Part shown: positions 30,389-38,816 of the stretch, one piece after another
Layout of the letters: the number at the start of each line of letters is the position of its first letter
How positions within the stretch are numbered: position 1 is the stretch's first letter
Source: a virus
Virus record (IMG/VR): IMGVR_UViG_3300027857_000018
Span: 1 to 64,000 of that record
Direction: 5' to 3' (one strand)
DNA length: 64,000 nt
The notes under the pieces: generated by a model
What the model saw: only the letters and a program-made list of their open reading frames with translations
Databases searched by the model: none
Told to the model about the DNA's origin: nothing
Translations under genes and position numbers: made by a program

Positions 30389-30919
30389 CTATCCCATCCC
30401 CGCCGCCGCCCGCGCCGCCGCGTCCCGAGCATCACACCGATTGAGCCACCCGCGCTCGAACACCGGATTCGCCAGCGCGATATAATCCGCCTGCTGTGCC
30501 GCGTAGAGCTGCGCGAGGAGCACGCCCGCGTCCGGATAGGCGAACACCGTCACGGCGGCGAGCGTGAGCGGCCCGATGATGCCGTCCTCGGCAGCGCCGA
30601 CGACGTGCTGCAGGATGCGCGCCGAGGTGCGGACGCCGCGGTTGACTCCGTGATCGAACACCGAAAGCCCGACGCCCACCGGAAGTCGCTGCCCGCAGAC
30701 CGGCGTCCAGCAGAGTGCCCGATAAATTGGCGCCGCAGTCTCCGGTGTCAACGCGCGCACGTCGTCCGTGGTCGCCGTGTGCCCGAGCCAGCGGCGCATG
30801 TCGGCGAGCGTGAGGCCGAGATTGGTTAATCCGCCCGGATCGGCGGGGTTGTTCGACAGACCGCCCTCGGCCGAGAGGGTGAAGGCGAAGGCCGCGGGGA
30901 AGGGATCGGTTCCGCTCAT
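30389..30919 (-). CDS. Endolysin (glycoside hydrolase 108 type)
   Basis: 176 aa from MSGTDPFPAAFAFTLSAEGG; catalytic Glu at residue 18 in the SAEGGLSNNPADPGGLTNLG motif of GH108 muramidases. A C-terminal peptidoglycan-binding half (AAEDGIIGPLTLAAV) matches PG_binding_3. No signal peptide, so holin-dependent. ATGA overlap with the upstream membrane gene. Confidence 0.88.
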   Translation of the reverse strand: MSGTDPFPAAFAFTLSAEGGLSNNPADPGGLTNLGLTLADMRRWLGHTATTDDVRALTPETAAPIYRALCWTPVCGQRLPVGVGLSVFDHGVNRGVRTSARILQHVVGAAEDGIIGPLTLAAVTVFAYPDAGVLLAQLYAAQQADYIALANPVFERGWLNRCDARDAAARAAAGMG

Positions 30920-31242
30920 TCCATACCCCAATGTTTCATGAGCGCCTTGCCAACTTCAGGACCAAAGGCAAGAGCAAGTAACGACGCCATGCTGCCGAGC
31001 ACCCAATACGCCGTCTTCCGGAATCCACGCCATGTCGAAAGGTCTTCGCTTTGCGATTTTTGGATCCGTACCATTTCTTCTATCTGGCGTCCTTGCGCCT
31101 CCGAACGCTCTTTAAGCGTGCCCATCCCCTCGATTAATTGCGCGAGCTGTTCTTGCACGACTCGCGCCTCAGCGTGCGTCGTTGGGAAGCCCGGCGGCAG
31201 ATCCGGCGGACGGTTCAAGGGAATGACCTTTGCGGCGCTCAC
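30916..31242 (-). CDS. Membrane-tethered coiled-coil protein (possible holin/antiholin)
   Basis: 108 aa from GTG 31242. Residues 25-75 form a coiled coil (QEQLAQLIEGMGTLKERSEA), then one span (AYWVLGSMASLLALAFGPEV) and a short tail. Similar C-tail-anchored proteins occur beside endolysins. Coupled to the endolysin. Confidence 0.6.
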   Translation of the reverse strand: MSAAKVIPLNRPPDLPPGFPTTHAEARVVQEQLAQLIEGMGTLKERSEAQGRQIEEMVRIQKSQSEDLSTWRGFRKTAYWVLGSMASLLALAFGPEVGKALMKHWGME

Positions 31243-31334
31243 GGAGCATACTCCACGGCATGGCCTACTCCCGCGATCACAAAGTTCGTGATCGTTGATT
31301 TAGCACGGTTTTGGGACGAAATGTCACAGGTCAT
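31239..31334 (-). CDS. 31-aa ORF ahead of lysis genes
   Basis: MTCDISSQNRAKSTITNFVI then AGVGHAVEYAP. A GAGG site lies upstream, and the stop overlaps the next GTG (GTGA). Could be a leader peptide or small membrane peptide. Confidence 0.45.
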   Translation of the reverse strand: MTCDISSQNRAKSTITNFVIAGVGHAVEYAP

Positions 31335-31391
31335 ACCGTGAAATCCTCGTAAATTATTCATCAAACCCCATCACAATCGTAATCGAACTTG

Positions 31392-31757
31392 TCAGATGTG
31401 ATCGACGTGCCTGTGATCGTGATCGTTGTCAGGTTGTATCGGAATGCCAGTGCCGGTGATCGGCATCCCGGGCTGTAGGGCCGTGGCGGTCGTGAGCGCC
31501 AGCAACGTGCTCGCCGTCGGCTGCGCGAGATCTACCGTGATCGCTACTGGCGTCGCAGCGGCAGCGTTGACGCTGACCGAAGTTGGGTTGGCCAGCCAAG
31601 TCCTCATGACGAGGAACGGCGGCTGGCCACCCTGCGGATTCTCGATGTTCCCCCATGACAGGTTCGTGCCGCGCATGGTCTCGGGTGACAGTTCCGCGCG
31701 GGCGGACATCGCCGCCAGCACAGTCGCCGAGACAGTCGCGAGACAGATCTTGCGCAT
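31392..31757 (-). CDS. Secreted truncated fibre paralogue
   Basis: 121 aa with signal peptide (MRKICLATVSATVLAAMSARA, cut before E). The next 45 residues, ELSPETMRGTNLSWGNIENP, closely match the N-terminus of the 695-aa fibre upstream. The rest is short and Thr/Ala-rich. Probably a partial duplicate of the fibre, or a stand-alone copy of its N-terminal domain. Confidence 0.65.
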   Translation of the reverse strand: MRKICLATVSATVLAAMSARAELSPETMRGTNLSWGNIENPQGGQPPFLVMRTWLANPTSVSVNAAAATPVAITVDLAQPTASTLLALTTATALQPGMPITGTGIPIQPDNDHDHRHVDHI

Positions 31758-31804
31758 GGAGGAAGTCCTTATTGGTGAGGACGGGGCTATCTTTTTTGCT
31801 GGTA

Positions 31805-33892
31805 TTACGGTGACACGTTGGTATTGCCCGATGCATTCGTACCCGGGTCCTGACATGTCCACGTGATAGTTCCGCTACTCGTCAAGGTATTCGTGAAGGT
31901 GATTCCAGTCGTGGATGCGACGCCTGTCAGAGCAGCTAGACCGGACTGGGAGTTATAGGTGCAATCTGGGACAGCGCTATGCGTATGATTCCATGCCATT
32001 GTGCAACCTGTCGCGCTGGTCCCTTCCGTGAGAGTGCCATGCGCATCAGTCGCACCAAACGATACTGAAGGTGTGCCACCGCCGCAACTGGTCAGGGCAC
32101 CGACAGCAGGCCCAACGAGGATGTGCGAGCCCTTGATGTACTCGTCAATGTTGACATCTGGCACAGTCGAGACCACGACCATGGCAGCGGTTGTATAGTC
32201 GCCAGGATATTGGTTGCCGGATATGGAATAGTGGTTACCGCCTCCGACCAATATGTCATACAGTGGATGATTTTGGGCTGGGCCGCCGAATATAACGCCA
32301 TGGACCGATCCATAGTTGAGACCGCCTGTCAATTGGATATTGGCGTATCCACCGCCGCTAGTGGTATTATTAATATATAATCCACTTAACGACACCAAAG
32401 TGCCACCAGTAATATATGCCCCAACTCTGCTATTAGTCGTCACCCAGGTATCAAAATTAGCCCCTAGCAGGTGTGTATCGGATATGAGAATTCCATCGTA
32501 ATCTCCATCTTCGATAGCACCACCCTTGTATATCCAACCTCCTTCCTTGGCCGTGACGGCCAGTGTCAAGGTCGTACCATTGGTGACGCTGGCAGCACTG
32601 TCCGCATTTCCCGTGGTAGCATCGACGATGCTGATACTGGTATTCGTGATGAACGAGCCAACCACTGCGTTGCTCGGCACGTTGGTACCTGTTACCGTCT
32701 CACCGACGATTACCCCCGTCGTGCTCGCGACCGGGATTACGCCGCTGGAATTGCCATTGCCACTGGCTGCCACGGTGAAGCTATCGGATGTCCAGCCAGC
32801 TATTTGGAACGAATTCCATGCGCCGGCAACGTGGTCGGTCGTTCCTGTGCCGTAGAAGCCGCCTTCATCGGTGGTGAAGCCGTCGAAATATAGACCGGTG
32901 AGTTGCGAGTTTGCATATTGCAGTTGCGTGCACACTGATCCAAGACCGCCGCGGAAAGCGTGTCCGCCGGCAAACCCGATGCCATCGGACGACTGTATCA
33001 TAAATATGCAGGAATAAGTTTCCCCTGCGCCACCCGCTCCGCCGTCTGCTTCCAGACCCATGAAGTTGTTTTGAGATGGAGTCTGACTAGCGATGCTAGT
33101 ATTGTGGACATATAGCATGTAGGAGCCAGCGGAAGTGTTATCACCATCCAAATACGTTTTCGTTGAAAACGTATTGACACAACTGCTGCATTCGAGATTG
33201 CGATAGCCGCCGGTCAGTTCGATCTCGTCCATGGCGAACACGTTCGTGCGATCTAGAAGAACTGCCGCACCAGAACTTGAATTTGCTACCTGTGGGAATA
33301 CTCGTAGCTTCGCAATCGAGTCACCGTGCGCGTTCGGCTGGCCATTTGCCGGCTGAAAATGGAATAGATTATTCCCGCCAGCTGTCCAGAAGATTACGGT
33401 AGACCCAATACCAAGTCCCTCTATGCGGACTCCGCCGCATGGAATCGAGATTTCCCCCGCAGTCGTGTCAATCTGCAGACTGCCTCCGGGGAGCCTGATA
33501 ACAGAATCAGTTGGCGACGCCGCGCATACCGTGGCCACAAGGCTCGTAAGGACGGCCTGATTTTGCGCGCCTGTTTTTGAGGCACCCATACCATAGTCTG
33601 CTGCATTATAGATTGTGCAGTTAGATCCAGACGCATCGCACCCAGCAAACCGCTGTGCCAATGTGAGTGCGGCTGTACCTCCAAGAACCTTAACAGTTGA
33701 TGAAGATACATTACCGGTTGGATTTGTAAGCCAATCCCGCAATACCAAAAAGGATGGAGGGCCGCCATTCGGATTTTCGATATTCCCCCACGACAAATCG
33801 GTGCCACGCATGGTTTCTGGAGAAATCTCCGCACGGGCGTGGGCAGCAGCCAATGCGACTATGAAGCCTATTGCAATCCATACGTGGCGCAT
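31805..33892 (-). CDS. Beta-helix tail fibre/spike with signal peptide
   Basis: 695 aa starting MRHVWIAIGFIVALAAAHARA, a typical Sec signal. Then EISPETMRGTDLSWGNIENP (N-terminal domain), a pectate-lyase-like beta-helix from about residue 90 to 560 (VIRLPGGSLQIDTTAGEISI), and a Cys/Thr/Ser-rich C-terminal domain. Length and helix repeats fit tailspikes that bind or cleave surface polysaccharide. The signal peptide is odd for a virion protein. Confidence 0.75.
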   Translation of the reverse strand: MRHVWIAIGFIVALAAAHARAEISPETMRGTDLSWGNIENPNGGPPSFLVLRDWLTNPTGNVSSSTVKVLGGTAALTLAQRFAGCDASGSNCTIYNAADYGMGASKTGAQNQAVLTSLVATVCAASPTDSVIRLPGGSLQIDTTAGEISIPCGGVRIEGLGIGSTVIFWTAGGNNLFHFQPANGQPNAHGDSIAKLRVFPQVANSSSGAAVLLDRTNVFAMDEIELTGGYRNLECSSCVNTFSTKTYLDGDNTSAGSYMLYVHNTSIASQTPSQNNFMGLEADGGAGGAGETYSCIFMIQSSDGIGFAGGHAFRGGLGSVCTQLQYANSQLTGLYFDGFTTDEGGFYGTGTTDHVAGAWNSFQIAGWTSDSFTVAASGNGNSSGVIPVASTTGVIVGETVTGTNVPSNAVVGSFITNTSISIVDATTGNADSAASVTNGTTLTLAVTAKEGGWIYKGGAIEDGDYDGILISDTHLLGANFDTWVTTNSRVGAYITGGTLVSLSGLYINNTTSGGGYANIQLTGGLNYGSVHGVIFGGPAQNHPLYDILVGGGNHYSISGNQYPGDYTTAAMVVVSTVPDVNIDEYIKGSHILVGPAVGALTSCGGGTPSVSFGATDAHGTLTEGTSATGCTMAWNHTHSAVPDCTYNSQSGLAALTGVASTTGITFTNTLTSSGTITWTCQDPGTNASGNTNVSP

Positions 33893-33903
33893 AGGAAGTC
33901 CCT

Positions 33904-34188
33904 TTAGTGAGGAATGGCAGCCTTTGCAGGTGGTTCGGAAGCAACCGTCGCCGCCCGTTTCTCCGCCTCGGCGAGCTTCTGCGAGAACTCGGAGATCGAC
34001 TTCTGCAGGTTCGCGACCTCCTGGTCGGCACTTTCGCTGCGCTCGTCGGCGAGCGCGCGCTGCAGCGCACACTCGTTGAGTTGCCGCGACATGGAGGCGA
34101 TGATCTTGTTCGGATCTGGGTTGCGCTGCTGCGCGAAGGCAGGAGCGGCGGCGAGGATGGCGGCGGTGGCGAGAAGGGAAAGGCGCAT
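33904..34188 (-). CDS. Periplasmic coiled-coil protein
   Basis: 94 aa with signal peptide MRLSLLATAAILAAAPAFA. The mature part is a coiled coil (VANLQKSISEFSQKLAEAEK). It sits between the two large fibres and also carries a secretion signal. Confidence 0.65.
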   Translation of the reverse strand: MRLSLLATAAILAAAPAFAQQRNPDPNKIIASMSRQLNECALQRALADERSESADQEVANLQKSISEFSQKLAEAEKRAATVASEPPAKAAIPH

Positions 34189-34210
34189 AGAATCTCCTGT
34201 TGATGGTCGG

Positions 34211-37200
34211 TCAGTAACCTGTGCATTGGAAAGCGATGACATCGGTAGCGCCCGCACCTGCAGGAATTGAGAGAGTCGCGGTCGTTTGGTTGCTAGCTGA
34301 TTGCGAGATAAGCACCGTGGGCGCGGTCTGATCGGATGCGGAGCATGCCCAGCCATTGGTCGCCGTTGCGCCCGTGGCGCCTGCGATGGTGATCACAGCC
34401 GAGCACGCGCTGGCTCCGAGCGTGAATTTGCCGGCGCGAGCACCGCCAGTGGTCGAAGAAATGGAGCACCCGGAAGTGGTGAACTTGGTACCTGCGTCTA
34501 GGATCGGGCCAGTGAAAGCATTAAGACCAGCGCCTTTGGTGATATAGCTGACGCCGATGTTCGAGTCCGTTCCTGTGGCGTTAAGCGACACATTATGCGT
34601 AGCCGTATTCGAGTTGAACTTGAGGAAGTTCGCTTGCGTACCTGCGGTTCCGACGCCAAACTGTGCCATGACGACACCGCCGGAATCCGTAAGGCTGAAC
34701 ACAGGGCTTGACGCGCCTGCGACAGAATTTAGGAACGAGACCGACCCGGCACCGCCCGACACCGTTACGGACTGCGTCGATCCGGTTCCCAGCAAAGCCG
34801 ATCCGCTGACATTCAGCGCCGAAAGTGTCGCCGTGCTGGTAATTGAACCCGTGATCGCGGCGGGAGCGAGCGTGCCTCCTGTCATCGTGCCGAAGAAGGT
34901 ACTTGGCCCGATCTGGCCCTGATACGTCCCCAATGTCCCCGGCGCCGTGAATGTGAAGGTCGCACCGCCTCCACCATTCGTGCCTACATTCATGATATAA
35001 TCGCGCGCATCATCGGTAGCCATCGACACGATTGCGGCATTCGAGGCAGAACCGCCGAGAACGACATCATCATACATGTCGAGAACGCCAAGCGTCTCTT
35101 GGATGTATGGCACTGTCGTGGTTTGCCCGATCGCGAGCAGCGTCGTGTTTGAGATGTTCGTCACTGCAGCCGACCCGTTCGTCAACACCATCGTCGTGGC
35201 CGGGTTGTTCATCGTGAGAGAGCCACCCATGATCGACAATTGGGCGCCAGTGTTCACGATCGCCGCAGAAGCGGAGCCGCTATATGGCAGATAGAGATTG
35301 GAGAAATAGAGACGCCCACTTGTGGCTTGAAGGGCCGGGGTTGCCGCGCCGTTCACCACGCCTGCGCCAGGAAGATAGACATTCCCGAATTGGGTCCATT
35401 GGGTACTGGAACCGTTTGCGACCAGACCACCTGTCGTATCCATCTGCAATGAATTGAAATGCCCGAATGTCCAATTGCTCGTGAGCGTCCCAGGCTGGGC
35501 AAAGCACTGCATGATATTGAAGTCAGCAGCGTCAACGCGGTCAAATTTGAAGCATTGGCCACCGTTGTAGAAGTTTTGCAAGAACGCAGCGCCTCCGCCA
35601 AGATATGGTGCGAACATCCCGAATGGCCATGATTCGAAGACACCGATCTGCGCGAAGTTGGCCGTGAGGCCCGCTTGGATTGCAGAGTTGATCGCCCCTA
35701 CATGCGTCGTGCCGATGCGCCAGCTTTGCGTCGCACCACCGCTGCCGTAGATGCTGTAGCCCTGCCAGACATTGTCCATGTCCACATTATCGATGTAGAC
35801 GAGTCCGGCGCCACTCGCGTAGATGACAGGCGGATAGATGCACGGCGCCGAGCCCGCCGTCAACGAACACGACCCCAGCGCTACGGCTGCGGACTGCGGC
35901 ATGGCAGCATGGATCGAATCCCCGACATGAATGCTGCCAGCGGCCACCACAGCGGGACTGAACGTGACGACGTTGCCGACGATATTGGTGATCGTCGTGC
36001 TCGCCGTCTGCTGCGGCCACTGGGAGAGCGCGCCAGTCCGCGACGCATCAACGAGGTAGTCGCCGATGGTGAAACCAGCCACCGAGTTGAGCGTTACGCT
36101 AGTTCCGCCAGCCGCCACGCCACTGGTAACCACCGTCGTTACCGCATCCGGCGGCTGGTGCTCCTGAATCTTCATGTTCATGACGCAGGGCTGCGTCTGT
36201 AACCCAGAGTTCAGCCCATTGCCGTTCAGGATGATGACGCCGTTCTGCCCGGCCTGGAAATCCGTCGAGATATCCAGCGTCGTCGCATTCTGAACGCCCG
36301 AGATGCATTGCGAGGTCGGGCCGATGCCTACCGTGATCGGCGATTTGAGGTGGTACGTGCCAGCGGGGAGATTGACGCTGCGAATGATGCCGAAGGATGT
36401 CGCCGCGAGCGCCTGATTGATGCCTGGCGCGCTGTCCAGAGCCCCAGTCGGATCGACACTAGAGAACTGCGTCGCATCCACAGCATCGAGCGAGAGCGTG
36501 CCGAAGTTGCGCGCGATGCCACCCGTGGCCGGGGGCGTCACCGTCGCGAGCGAAATGTCGGAGTTAAGCGTGCCGCCGTTGACGGTGCCGATAAGGTTGA
36601 CGGTGCCGCCGGCCGTGCCGACGTTGACGACGGTTGCCCGTGTCGAGGTCATGCCGAGCGAGATGTGGCCGCCTGTGCTGTCTCCCGTCGTTGCCTGCGT
36701 GCCAGTCAATGATGCAGTGCTGATATCCGGCGAAAGGACGGAAACCGTAAGTGCGCCCATGCCGACCGGCACCGTCGCCCCGACCACGCCACAGTTGCTC
36801 GTGACCGGCACTTCCGCCCAGTTCTGCCCGAACGGATTGCCGCCTGCGACATTGTAGACGCCAGCATTCGTGATCGAAAGTGCGCCGAAGAGCGTGCCAC
36901 CGCTGCTCACTGTCCCGGCAAGTTGGAATGGCGTGACACCGACGCCGGAAGCATCCGTCAGCGTGCACGACCCAGGCGTGCCGCCGGAGCCGCCATTGTC
37001 CACGGTGTTCGTCGAGATGACGAGAGTCTGCGTAACTTGGTACTGGCCGGTCGAGATGTTGCCAGGGCCATAGAGGATGTCGCCCGGGAAAGAGTTGTCC
37101 TGCCCGAGCTGCGCATTGATGCTGTCGCCATTGACGGCGATGGAAGGCGTGCCAGTGACGGTAAAATAGCTCGGCGCGATCGTGAGGCCGGATGATGACG

Positions 37201-38545
37201 GTGCCAGCGTTGTGGCGCCAAGGGCGATCGTGCCCATGCCATCGACGGAGAAGTTTGGCGAAATGAACGGATGGCCGCTTTGCAGCGTGAAATTTGCCCA
37301 ATGGGCATCGACGAAACTGGTCAGCAGTTCGGGGCGAAACTGGCAGCAGTTGCCTTGCGAACCGACGTTCTGCTGCGGATCTGTGGTGAGAATGACGCCG
37401 GAAGGGGGGAGAGGCAGATACGAACCCGGCCCCCCCACAACGAAAGCCTTCTGGATCGTCGGCACCGCTCCATTCTGGACAGCCAGCCGCAACCCATCAT
37501 TCGTGCGCGTGCCGCCAGTCGTGTGCGAGTTCAGCAGCACCCAGGACTGCTGGATTTCATCAAGCGGCGCGCTGTTGACACCTGGAGGCGCCTGCACGCT
37601 CATATCCCATTCGCCGGCTGTCTCCACGAGGATGAAGCCAGTTGCTCCCGGCGTCAGCACCGTCTGACCTGATATGCCGTAAGCAAGCCCGGCCGGGCAC
37701 GACGTGCCGCCTCCCGTGCTACTTGTGCAATGCGAGTGATTGTATGTCAGGCTGAAATATGCTGGTCCATCCTGCTCCGTCTTATTGAGCATATTGCCGG
37801 TATCGAACAGCGTCACGGCAAGCGGGGTGCTGGCACCAAGACCATCTGCCGTGCCAAGGTTTTCCTGGATTTTTAGGACGCCAACACCGCCTGCGCCATG
37901 CAGCGTCCCACTATTGTAAAACGTCGTATTGGCATTCAGAGCCATTGTATGCGGAAAAAACGACGTGAGATTACTGGCGCCGCTATCCGAATATGTCTCC
38001 ACGAATTCATTATATTGCGAAGTCAGTGTCGGAGGCGTATAGGTAGCCCCGCCGAAAGCAATCGTCGGCAACCCAGCCATTGAGAGATTGCCGTTGCGGA
38101 AACTGAGCGTCCCGGAAAATCCCAGCCCGTTCGTGCCGTTGACGGCGATCGTCGCGCAGCCTCCCGAGAGGCAGTTCCCCGAGGTGGATGATCCTGGCGT
38201 GAGTGTAACGGCGGCTTGTCCGCCGCTTCCGACCGCCACGGCCCCGGTAAACGTGTCCCCAGCCCGGTTGGCTGGCGTGTAGCCAAGGATCGACGCCACC
38301 TGCGCCGATGTGATCGTGTTCGTGATCTGCAGCAGGGAGATCGACCCTTGGCCACCCTGCGCGAGCGATGGCCGAAACCCAAGTACGAGGTCGGTCGGTT
38401 GCGCTGTGATGATCGGCGATGTCTGGCAGCCCCAGTACGACGGCGACGCGGGGAAACTGCACGGCTGCGCCTTGGCCATCGAGGGCAGCGCGCAAAGAAG
38501 CGCCGTCGCAAGGCCCGTGCTGAGCAGCAATCCGTTGCGTGTCAT
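34211..38545 (-). CDS. Giant beta-helix fibre with signal peptide
   Basis: 1444 aa from MTRNGLLLSTGLATALLCAL (signal to AKA|Q). Middle beta-helix around residues 690-1150 with a pectate-lyase start (FSSVDPTGALDSAPGINQAL and SVNLPAGTYHLKSPI). The C-terminal 250 residues are Ser/Thr/Gly repeats ending in a Cys-containing domain. Likely receptor-binding or depolymerase fibre. The export signal is unusual. Confidence 0.75.
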   Translation of the reverse strand: MTRNGLLLSTGLATALLCALPSMAKAQPCSFPASPSYWGCQTSPIITAQPTDLVLGFRPSLAQGGQGSISLLQITNTITSAQVASILGYTPANRAGDTFTGAVAVGSGGQAAVTLTPGSSTSGNCLSGGCATIAVNGTNGLGFSGTLSFRNGNLSMAGLPTIAFGGATYTPPTLTSQYNEFVETYSDSGASNLTSFFPHTMALNANTTFYNSGTLHGAGGVGVLKIQENLGTADGLGASTPLAVTLFDTGNMLNKTEQDGPAYFSLTYNHSHCTSSTGGGTSCPAGLAYGISGQTVLTPGATGFILVETAGEWDMSVQAPPGVNSAPLDEIQQSWVLLNSHTTGGTRTNDGLRLAVQNGAVPTIQKAFVVGGPGSYLPLPPSGVILTTDPQQNVGSQGNCCQFRPELLTSFVDAHWANFTLQSGHPFISPNFSVDGMGTIALGATTLAPSSSGLTIAPSYFTVTGTPSIAVNGDSINAQLGQDNSFPGDILYGPGNISTGQYQVTQTLVISTNTVDNGGSGGTPGSCTLTDASGVGVTPFQLAGTVSSGGTLFGALSITNAGVYNVAGGNPFGQNWAEVPVTSNCGVVGATVPVGMGALTVSVLSPDISTASLTGTQATTGDSTGGHISLGMTSTRATVVNVGTAGGTVNLIGTVNGGTLNSDISLATVTPPATGGIARNFGTLSLDAVDATQFSSVDPTGALDSAPGINQALAATSFGIIRSVNLPAGTYHLKSPITVGIGPTSQCISGVQNATTLDISTDFQAGQNGVIILNGNGLNSGLQTQPCVMNMKIQEHQPPDAVTTVVTSGVAAGGTSVTLNSVAGFTIGDYLVDASRTGALSQWPQQTASTTITNIVGNVVTFSPAVVAAGSIHVGDSIHAAMPQSAAVALGSCSLTAGSAPCIYPPVIYASGAGLVYIDNVDMDNVWQGYSIYGSGGATQSWRIGTTHVGAINSAIQAGLTANFAQIGVFESWPFGMFAPYLGGGAAFLQNFYNGGQCFKFDRVDAADFNIMQCFAQPGTLTSNWTFGHFNSLQMDTTGGLVANGSSTQWTQFGNVYLPGAGVVNGAATPALQATSGRLYFSNLYLPYSGSASAAIVNTGAQLSIMGGSLTMNNPATTMVLTNGSAAVTNISNTTLLAIGQTTTVPYIQETLGVLDMYDDVVLGGSASNAAIVSMATDDARDYIMNVGTNGGGGATFTFTAPGTLGTYQGQIGPSTFFGTMTGGTLAPAAITGSITSTATLSALNVSGSALLGTGSTQSVTVSGGAGSVSFLNSVAGASSPVFSLTDSGGVVMAQFGVGTAGTQANFLKFNSNTATHNVSLNATGTDSNIGVSYITKGAGLNAFTGPILDAGTKFTTSGCSISSTTGGARAGKFTLGASACSAVITIAGATGATATNGWACSASDQTAPTVLISQSASNQTTATLSIPAGAGATDVIAFQCTGY

Positions 38546-38561
38546 GTGCTGTTCTCTTTTC

Positions 38562-38816
38562 TTACGGGCCGAGGGTGTAGATCGGATTGCCGAACGGATC
38601 GAACATGAGGTTTCCGTACGGGTCGCGAAGCTGCTCCAGGACGATATCGTAATCCTGGTAATAGGGCACCGGGTTGACGAAGCACCGCCCGTTGGAAAAC
38701 TCATAGATGATCGGTTGCAGAAGACGCCGATAGAAATCCGGATCGGCCTCCTGAACGAGTCCCGTCCAACTGATGATGCGCGTCGGCGGCGGCGAAGGCC
38801 ATGTCGAGCCGCTCAT
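38562..38816 (-). CDS. 84-aa fibre-associated hypothetical
   Basis: MSGSTWPSPPPTRIISWTGL then a Tyr/Pro-rich end (DPYGNLMFDPFGNPIYTLGP). Coupled by ATGA to the ejection-protein gene. Possibly a tail adaptor peptide. Confidence 0.6.
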   Translation of the reverse strand: MSGSTWPSPPPTRIISWTGLVQEADPDFYRRLLQPIIYEFSNGRCFVNPVPYYQDYDIVLEQLRDPYGNLMFDPFGNPIYTLGP

